DNA from: Coccinella septempunctata
Lineage: Eukaryota > Arthropoda > Insecta > Coleoptera > Coccinellidae
Reading direction: 5' to 3'
Assembly: GCF_907165205.1 (NCBI RefSeq)
Contig: NC_058194.1
Coordinates: forward strand, 7,210,730 to 7,274,729
Length of the DNA stretch: 64,000 nt
Below are positions 57,598 through 64,000 of the stretch, piece by piece. Made by a program: the position numbers and the translations under genes. The notes beneath the pieces are model-generated. The model saw nothing but the letters and a program-made list of their open reading frames with translations, searched no databases and was not told where the DNA came from. Every line of letters begins with the position of its first letter. Within the stretch, counting starts at the first letter, position 1.

Positions 57598-59606
57598 AAG
57601 TTGAAAACCTCTATTTTCATACCAAGCCTTCAAATATCTGAGTTTGTTCAAAAAAAAAATAGAATTTATTTTTTTTCCATTTTTCATTTTCCAGTTCACT
57701 TTGAACTGCTCTCTGGAGTGCAATTCTCTATTGAATCATAAACTGTTAGGTTTCGTTGAATCAAAAAAGTGAGTACTATACACCCCATATCCTAAGACAG
57801 TAGTTGAACTTCCTGATTTTCAGGCAGAAGAGCAAATAGGTCATTTCAGAAGGTTCTAACACCTTGCTCATTTTTGACCCAAGAAATCGGGATTTTCGAT
57901 ATTTAGTTTTTGAGCTGGAATGAAAGCCTTATCAATGCTGATTACGAAACCGGAAATCCCAATTGGATCAGACGAATATAACAAGAGATATTGGACTGAA
58001 ATTTTCAACTTTTGAAAAATGACATTTCCAAAATGAAAATCTGAACGGTGAGAGATAGGCTTTTGAGAATGCTCGCAATGGATTCGGCGTATTCGAAAAT
58101 CTTCATTTTCATACCAAACCTTCAAATATCTGACTTTGTTCAAAAAAAAAAATCGAATTTATTTTTTTTCCATTTTTCATTTTCCAGTTCACTTTGAACT
58201 GCTTTCTGGAGTGCAATTCTCTGTTGAATCATCAACTGTTAGGTTTGGTTGAATCAAAAAAGTAAGTTTTATACACTCCATATCCTAAAACAGTAGTAAG
58301 ACACCCTGATTTGTATGCAGAGGAGCAAATATGTCATTTTAGGGGGGTCTAAGCCCTTGCTCATTTTTGACCCAAAAAATCAAGATTTTCGATATTTGGT
58401 TTTTGAGCTGGAATGCAAGCCTTATCAATGCTGATTACGAAACCGGAATTCCCAATTGGATCAAACGAATATAACAAGAGATATTTCAGATTGAAATTTT
58501 CAACTTTTGAAAAATGACATTTCCAAAATGAAAATCTGAACGGTGGGAGATAGACTTTCGGGAATGGTCGCAATAGATTCAGCGTATTTGAGAACCTTTA
58601 TTTTCATATCAAACCTTCAAATATCTGACTTTGTTTAAAAAAAAATCGAATTTATTGTTTTTCCATTTTTCATTTTCCAGTTCACTTTGAACTGCTCTCT
58701 GGAGTGCAATTCTCTATTGAATCATCAACTGCTAGGTTTGGTTGAATCAAAAAAGTAAGAACTATACACCCCATATCCTAAGACAGTAGTAGGACACCCT
58801 GATTTTTATGCAGAGGAGCAAATAGGTCATTTTAGGGGGGTCTAAGCCCTTGCTCATTTTTGACCAAAAAAATCGAGATTTTCGATTTTTAAATTTTGTG
58901 CTGCAATGGAAGCCTCATCAACGCTGATTACGAAACCGGAAATCCCAATTGGATCAGACGAATATAACAAGAGATATTGCAGATTGAAATTTGCAACTTT
59001 TGAAAAATGACATTTCCAAAATGAAAATCTGAATGGTGAGAGATTGGCTTTCGGGAATGCTCGCAAAAGATTCGGCGTATTTGAAAACCTTTATTTTCAT
59101 ACCAAACCTTCAAATATCTGACTTTGTTTAAAAAAAAATCGAATTTATTGTTTTTCGATTTTCAATTTTCCAGTACACTGATAGGCTTTCAGGAATTCTT
59201 GCTATAGATTCAGCATATTCGAAAACCTATATTTTCATGCTGAACTTTCAAATGTCGGACGTTGTTTAAAGAAAAATCGAATTTATTGTTTTTCCATTTT
59301 TCATTTTCCAGTTCAATTTGAACTGCTCTCTGGAGTGCAATTCTCTATTGAATCATCAACTGTTTAGTTTGGTGGAATCAACAAAGTAAGTATCATACAC
59401 TCCATATCCTAAGGCAGTAGTTGAACTTCCTGATTTTCAGGCAGAAGAGCAAATAGGTCATTTTAGGGGGGTCTAACCCCTTGCTCATTTTTTACCCAAA
59501 AAATCGGGATTTTCGATATTAAGTTTTCGAGCTGGAATGGAAGTCTTATCAATGCTGATTACGAAACCGGAAATCCCAATTGGATCAGACGAATATAACA
59601 AGAGAT
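57598..59606. repeat. 493-bp satellite, second block (about 4 monomers)
   Basis: Resumes at TTGAAAACCTCTATTTTCATACC in mid-monomer after the LINE. The minus-strand ORF is retained at 58361-58573 and 58854-59066. A partial monomer with a rearrangement lies near 59160-59230, where a short stretch is repeated. It ends at the target duplication of the Penelope-like insertion (59595-59606). Confidence 0.88.
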
Positions 59607-59670
59607 TTCAGGTGATTTTTGACAGGTTTCTAGGTCGACGAATTATTCAGAAAACCAGGTTTTGGAAAAA

Positions 59671-59720
59671 AGGCCAACTAGTTTCGACTTTATTATAAAA
59701 TCTTCATCAGGGCTCTGAAA
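59671..59720 (-). ncRNA. Hammerhead-like motif in Penelope-like element, left end
   Basis: Minus strand: CUGAUGA (59710-59704), stem II GAUUUU/AAAGUC with a 5-nt loop, GAAAC (59685-59681), then UAGUU. It is the inverted counterpart of the motif at 62855-62905. Stem III is the minimal palindromic ACUAGU, and the predicted cleavage nucleotide is U rather than the usual C, which may reduce activity. Confidence 0.6.
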
Positions 59721-60069
59721 TGGTACAACAAAACTACAATAATTTCGGATGTTCGAAACTTACAATTAAAAATCAAAACCTTATTTAAAAAAAAATTATT
59801 TTCAAAATACATACACACACATATACTATTATAAATGAGGAAAAGGGTTCGGAAAAATTGTGAGTACTTTTAACTTACATTTTCACCTTTTGTGGTTCTG
59901 TTGTCATAAATTTCGATGTCATAAATTAAAATTAAAGAGAATAAATTACTGCTCGCATCTAAATCTTTGAAAAGACTGATGTGATGGTGTTAAATTATCA
60001 AGTTAGATGTTTCTGGAGTATGCGCGGACAATTATGGCAATTTACACACTAGGGTTGGACAACAAGCTT

Positions 60070-61551
60070 CTATTTATTCTTTATTTTTCCAATTAAATAA
60101 TAATATGCGGTATTTAACTTTTCTATATCGTTTCTTTTGTTAATGGAATTTTCGTCTTGTTTTATGGATATCATTTCATCTAATAACCGCTTTTTTAAAT
60201 TTGTTTGCCTACCCAATATTTTTACTGACCCAGGATCGAAATTAAAGGAATGAAGAAGACTTCCTACATGCTCCGCGAGTGCCGTATTGTTTTCCTTTTT
60301 GTTTTTCAAAGGATTAAGGATGTTGAGTGAGTCTCTTTTGTGTTCTGAAATTCTGTCCCTAAGGTAGCGACTAGTTTGACCAATATATGTGGCTGGACAG
60401 TCGTTACAAGATATTTTATATACCATGTTACTCATTAATTCTTTGGGAGTTGCACTTTTGGTTTTTGTGAAAAATTGTTTTATAGTATTGTCAGATTTGA
60501 AGGCAATATTTACGTTTAATCTGGTGAATATATTTTTAATTTGCTCTCCTAAATTTTCAACGTAAGTTAAACTGAAATATTTTTGGTTTTCTTTTTCTTC
60601 CTGTGGTCTGTGGTGCTCAGGTTCGCTTTTGTTCAGAATTTTTTTTATGAATTTTGTAGGATAGTTATTTTTTTCTAGAATTGTTTGTATTTTAATGATG
60701 TTTTTTTCGTGAAATTCATTATCAGAAAGTTTGAGAGCTCTATGTTTCAAATTATTAATTATGTTAATTTTTTGTGCCATATGGTGTTTTGAATTAAAAT
60801 TGAGTATTCTCCCGGAAAACGTTGGTTTTTGGTACCAATCTGTAATTATTCTATTATCTCGTCTGATCAATAAAGTATCTAGAAAAGGTAGTGAGTTATT
60901 ATGTGATTCTATTTCAATAGTGAATTTCAAGCGGGGATGAATGCTATTGAATGCTGCTAAGATTTCATCCTTTTTATCGAAAGGTATTGACGTGATAATG
61001 TCATCAACATATCTTTTAAAAAATGGTATCCCAAAACTCAACTTATCAATAGCCAAATTCTGAACTTCCACCATTACTATGTCAGATGTTACCGGTGCCA
61101 GATTATTTCCCATACCCAATCCAAATATTTGCCTGAAAAATGCATCATTAAACATAAAATAACTATTTTCGATGCAAAACGTGAACAGTTGTAAAAATTC
61201 TTCAACTGATAGAGTTGTATGAGGCTCAATTTTCCCCCATTTTTTTTCGATTATTGTTATCGCCAGGTCAAGTGGAACATTTGTATAGAGTGAGACTACA
61301 TCTAGTGAAATTAGTATGTATCGGTCCGGAATTGTAACTGTTTTTAAATATTCAACTAACTCAAAGGAATTTCTAGTGTATCTATCATCTTTCTCAAAGG
61401 CATGGTTTAGAAGTTGGGCTAAATATTTACTAAGGTTATATAAGGGGCTTCCGATGTATGAGACAATTGGTCTTAAAGGGTTATTTAATTTATGGATTTT
61501 AGGTAAGAAGTATATCCTAGGGATACCTAGTAGGTATCCTAGGGATACCAT
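60070..61551 (-). CDS. Penelope-like element reverse transcriptase/GIY-YIG endonuclease, 5'-truncated
   Basis: 493 codons to a stop at 60070. The product begins within the reverse transcriptase (IPRIYFLPKIHK). Motif A is SLDVVSLYTNVP (Asp near 84), motif B GLGMGNNLAPV (~146-154), catalytic RYVDDI (~180-185) and LPFLDTLL. A Lys-rich linker is followed by the GIY-YIG domain (~377-430): VYKISCNDCPATYIGQ, then RYLRDRISEH. The CxxC before the YIG strand is characteristic of Penelope endonucleases. No internal stop is present. The N-terminal reverse transcriptase fingers are missing because the copy is truncated at the inversion junction. Confidence 0.92.
   Translation of the reverse strand: MVSLGYLLGIPRIYFLPKIHKLNNPLRPIVSYIGSPLYNLSKYLAQLLNHAFEKDDRYTRNSFELVEYLKTVTIPDRYILISLDVVSLYTNVPLDLAITIIEKKWGKIEPHTTLSVEEFLQLFTFCIENSYFMFNDAFFRQIFGLGMGNNLAPVTSDIVMVEVQNLAIDKLSFGIPFFKRYVDDIITSIPFDKKDEILAAFNSIHPRLKFTIEIESHNNSLPFLDTLLIRRDNRIITDWYQKPTFSGRILNFNSKHHMAQKINIINNLKHRALKLSDNEFHEKNIIKIQTILEKNNYPTKFIKKILNKSEPEHHRPQEEKENQKYFSLTYVENLGEQIKNIFTRLNVNIAFKSDNTIKQFFTKTKSATPKELMSNMVYKISCNDCPATYIGQTSRYLRDRISEHKRDSLNILNPLKNKKENNTALAEHVGSLLHSFNFDPGSVKILGRQTNLKKRLLDEMISIKQDENSINKRNDIEKLNTAYYYLIGKIKNK
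61505..61550. repeat. Inversion junction with 15-bp direct repeats
   Basis: TATCCTAGGGATACC occurs twice (61514-61528 and 61536-61550), separated by TAGTAGG, exactly where the minus copy's 5' side meets the plus copy's start. The repeats consist of similar GGGATACC-type words present in both copies, which suggests microhomology-driven template switching at the junction. Confidence 0.6.
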
Positions 61552-62504
61552 TTTTTAAAAGATATGTTGATGACATTATCACGTCAATACCTTTCGATAA
61601 AAAGGATGAAATCTTAGCAGCATTCAATAGCATTCATCCCCGCTTGAAATTCACTATTGAAATAGAATCACATAATAACTCACTACCTTTTCTAGATACT
61701 TTATTGATCAGACGAGATAATAGAATAATTACAGATTGGTACCAAAAACCAACGTTTTCCGGGAGAATACTCAATTTTAATTCAAAACACCATATGGCAC
61801 AAAAAATTAACATAATTAATAATTTGAAACATAGAGCTCTCAAACTTTCTGATAATGAATTTCACGAAAAAAACATCATTAAAATACAAACAATTCTAGA
61901 AAAAAATAACTATCCTACAAAATTCATAAAAAAAATTCTGAACAAAAGCGAACCTGAGCACCACAGACCACAGGAAGAAAAAGAAAACCAAAAATATTTC
62001 AGTTTAACTTACGTTGAAAATTTAGGAGAGCAAATTAAAAATATATTCACCAGATTAAACGTAAATATTGCCTTCAAATCTGACAATACTATAAAACAAT
62101 TTTTCACAAAAACCAAAAGTGCAACTCCCAAAGAATTAATGAGTAACATGGTATATAAAATATCTTGTAACGACTGTCCAGCCACATATATTGGTCAAAC
62201 TAGTCGCTACCTTAGGGACAGAATTTCAGAACACAAAAGAGACTCACTCAACATCCTTAATCCTTTGAAAAACAAAAAGGAAAACAATACGGCACTCGCG
62301 GAGCATGTAGGAAGTCTTCTTCATTCCTTTAATTTCGATCCTGGGTCAGTAAAAATATTGGGTAGGCAAACAAATTTAAAAAAGCGGTTATTAGATGAAA
62401 TGATATCCATAAAACAAGACGAAAATTCCATTAACAAAAGAAACGATATAGAAAAGTTAAATACCGCATATTATTATTTAATTGGAAAAATAAAGAATAA
62501 ATAG
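61548..62504 (+). CDS. Penelope-like element ORF, second copy, more severely truncated
   Basis: The frame is open from the junction at 61548 (PFFKRYVDDI) to the stop at 62504; the first Met is at 61644, giving 286 residues. It retains YVDD, the linker and the entire GIY-YIG domain (CNDCPATYIGQ, RISEH) but not motifs A and B. It appears identical to the C-terminal part of the minus-strand copy, so the two arose together. Confidence 0.9.
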   Translation, partial: PFFKRYVDDIITSIPFDKKDEILAAFNSIHPRLKFTIEIESHNNSLPFLDTLLIRRDNRIITDWYQKPTFSGRILNFNSKHHMAQKINIINNLKHRALKLSDNEFHEKNIIKIQTILEKNNYPTKFIKKILNKSEPEHHRPQEEKENQKYFSLTYVENLGEQIKNIFTRLNVNIAFKSDNTIKQFFTKTKSATPKELMSNMVYKISCNDCPATYIGQTSRYLRDRISEHKRDSLNILNPLKNKKENNTALAEHVGSLLHSFNFDPGSVKILGRQTNLKKRLLDEMISIKQDENSINKRNDIEKLNTAYYYLIGKIKNK

Positions 62505-62854
62505 AAGCTTGTTGTCCAACCCTAGTGTGTAAATTGCCATAATTGTCCGCGCATACTCCAGAAACATCTAACTTGATAATTTAACACCATCACATCAGTC
62601 TTTTCAAAGATTTAGATGCGAGCAGTAATTTATTCTCTTTAATTTTAATTTATGACATCGAAATTTATGACAACAGAACCACAAAAGGTGAAAATGTAAG
62701 TTAAAAGTACTCACAATTTTTCCGAACCCTTTTCCTCATTTATAATAGTATATGTGTGTGTATGTATTTTGAAAATAATTTTTTTTTAAATAAGGTTTTG
62801 ATTTTTAATTGTAAGTTTCGAACATCCGAAATTATTGTAGTTTTGTTGTACCAT

Positions 62855-62905
62855 TTCAGAGCCCTGATGAAGATTTTATAATAAAGTCGAAACTAGTTGG
62901 CCTTT
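62855..62905 (+). ncRNA. Hammerhead-like motif in Penelope-like element, right end
   Basis: CUGAUGA at 62864-62870, stem II 62872-62877 with 62883-62888 (six pairs, one G-U), GAAAC at 62889-62893, stem III ACUAGU, and predicted cleavage nucleotide U at 62898. Proximal stem I pairs GCC (62861-62863) with GGC (62899-62901). One unpaired A follows the core A9. Hammerhead motifs with minimal stem III are known in Penelope-like elements. This one is plausible but not optimal. Confidence 0.6.
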
Positions 62906-62998
62906 TTTCCAAAACCTGGTTTTCTGAATAATTCGTCGACCTAGAAACCTGTCAAAAATCACCTGAATTCGTACTCATAGGTCTCATCATCATTCATC

Positions 62999-64000
62999 AT
63001 AACAAGAGATATTGCAGATTGAAATTTTCAACTTTTGAAAAATGACATTTCCAAAATGAAAATCTGAACAGTGGGAGAAAGGCTTTCGGGAATGCTCGCA
63101 ATAGATTAAGCGTAGTTGAAAACCTTTATTTTCATACCAAGCCTTCAAATATCTGAGTTTGTTTAAAAAAAAAATCGAATTTAATTTTTTTTCCATTTTT
63201 CATTTTCCAGTTCACTTTGAACTGCTCTCTGGAGTGCAATTCTCTATTGATTCATCAACTGTTAGGTTTGGTTGAATCAAAAAAGTAAGTACTATACACC
63301 CCATATCCTAAGACAGTAGTAGGACACCCTGATTTTTATGCAGAGGAGCAAATAGGTCATTTTAGGGGGGTCTAAGCCCTTGCTCATTTTTGACCAAAAA
63401 AAATCGAGATTTTCGATATTAAGTTTTTGAGCTGGAATCAAAGCCTTATCTATGCTGATTACGAAACCGGAAATCCTGATTGGATCAAACGAATATAACA
63501 AGAGATATTTCAGATTGAAATTTTCAACTTTTGAAAAATGACATTTCCGAAATGAAAATCTGAACGGTGAGAGATAGGCTTTTGAGAACGCTCGCAATGG
63601 ATTCAGCTTATTTGAAAACCTTTATTTTCATACCAAGCCTTCAAATATCTGAGTTTGTTTAAAAAAAAATCGAATTTATTTTTTTTCCATTTTTCATTTT
63701 CCAGTTCACTTTGAACTGCTCTCTGGAGTGCAATTCTCTATTGATTCATCAACTGTTAGGTTTGGTTGAATCAAAAAAGTGAGTACTATACACCCCATAT
63801 CCTAAGACAGTAGTAGGACACCCTGATTTTTATGCAGCGGAGCAAATAGGTCATTTCAGGGGGGTCTAAGCCCTTGCTCATTTTTGGCCCAAAAAATCGA
63901 GATTTTCGATATTTAGTTTTTGAGCTGGAATGAAAGCCTGATCAATACTGATTACGAAACCGGAAATCCCAATTGGATCAGACGAATATAACGAGAGATA
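62999..64000. repeat. 493-bp satellite, third block, running off the window
   Basis: About two further monomers after the Penelope-like insertion, in register with the left side. The minus-strand ORF is extended to 101 codons at 63292-63597. The pyrimidine tract with CAG and the GTAAGT or GTGAGT sites are retained (about 63210/63288 and 63703/63779). The array continues past 64000. Confidence 0.9.

Larger units (their letters stand above)
59607..62998. mobile_element. Penelope-like element, head-to-head inverted pair
   Basis: A 3,392-bp insertion flanked by a 12-bp target duplication ATAACAAGAGAT (59595-59606 and 62999-63010) within the 493-bp satellite. It consists of a minus-strand partial copy (59607 to about 61551) and a plus-strand, more severely 5'-truncated copy (about 61548-62998), with their 3' ends outward. 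The two copies look nearly identical over the shared part. The right end has about 30 extra bp rich in CAT repeats. Complex inverted and tandem arrangements with shared target duplications are known for Penelope-like elements. Confidence 0.93.

Overview
The window looks like transposon- and satellite-packed heterochromatin of an AT-rich animal genome, most likely an insect. No rRNA, tRNA, CRISPR array or convincing host gene was found. The insect assignment is an inference from the mix of RTE and CR1-like LINEs, a Penelope-like element, Copia, PIF/Harbinger and mariner-type MITEs together with long tandem satellites. Almost all open reading frames belong to mobile elements or arise by chance in satellite monomers.

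Region 1 (1-7153) is low-copy sequence with old transposon debris. A decayed non-LTR retrotransposon on the minus strand is split between 2776-3178 and 6403-6796. A stack of nested DNA transposons lies between the halves: an outer element with mariner-type ends (3181-6400), a 288-bp MITE (3210-3497), a PIF/Harbinger element with TAA target duplications (3512-6382), and a 516-bp mariner-type MITE inside the Harbinger element (4007-4522).

Region 2 (7154-24842) contains a giant imperfect palindrome. Left arm 7939-18436 and right arm 18484-24842 are mirror images around a 47-bp spacer. Each arm holds, from the outside inwards, pieces of RTE LINE A, RTE LINE B, a CR1-like LINE C, a Copia retrotransposon and RTE LINE D. 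The left arm alone received two later insertions, for which the right arm preserves the empty site. One is a complete 3.67-kb RTE LINE with an intact 1,079-codon ORF (13354-17027). The other is a 437-bp fold-back element with a 13-bp target duplication (10360-10796) that carries hammerhead ribozyme motifs on both strands.

Region 3 (24843-53070) is a 145-bp satellite array of about 180 monomers. It has higher-order structure: large blocks repeat at offsets of 4,323, 2,032, 2,003 and 1,699 bp. A 5'-truncated RTE LINE with a 12-bp target duplication interrupts it at 50326-52110.

Region 4 (53071-64000) is a second, unrelated satellite with a monomer of about 493 bp. It is interrupted by a broken two-ORF CR1-like LINE (54503-57597) and by a head-to-head pair of Penelope-like element copies (59607-62998) inserted as one unit with a 12-bp target duplication. 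That pair has hammerhead-like motifs near both outer ends. The array continues beyond the window.

The elements appear to interact only as insertions into one another. The sequence gives a relative order: LINE and Copia decay, then inverted duplication, then private insertions in the left arm. The RTE LINE at 13354-17027 and the Penelope-like pair look young. The most unusual items are the palindrome with its built-in empty sites and the small hammerhead-bearing fold-back element.
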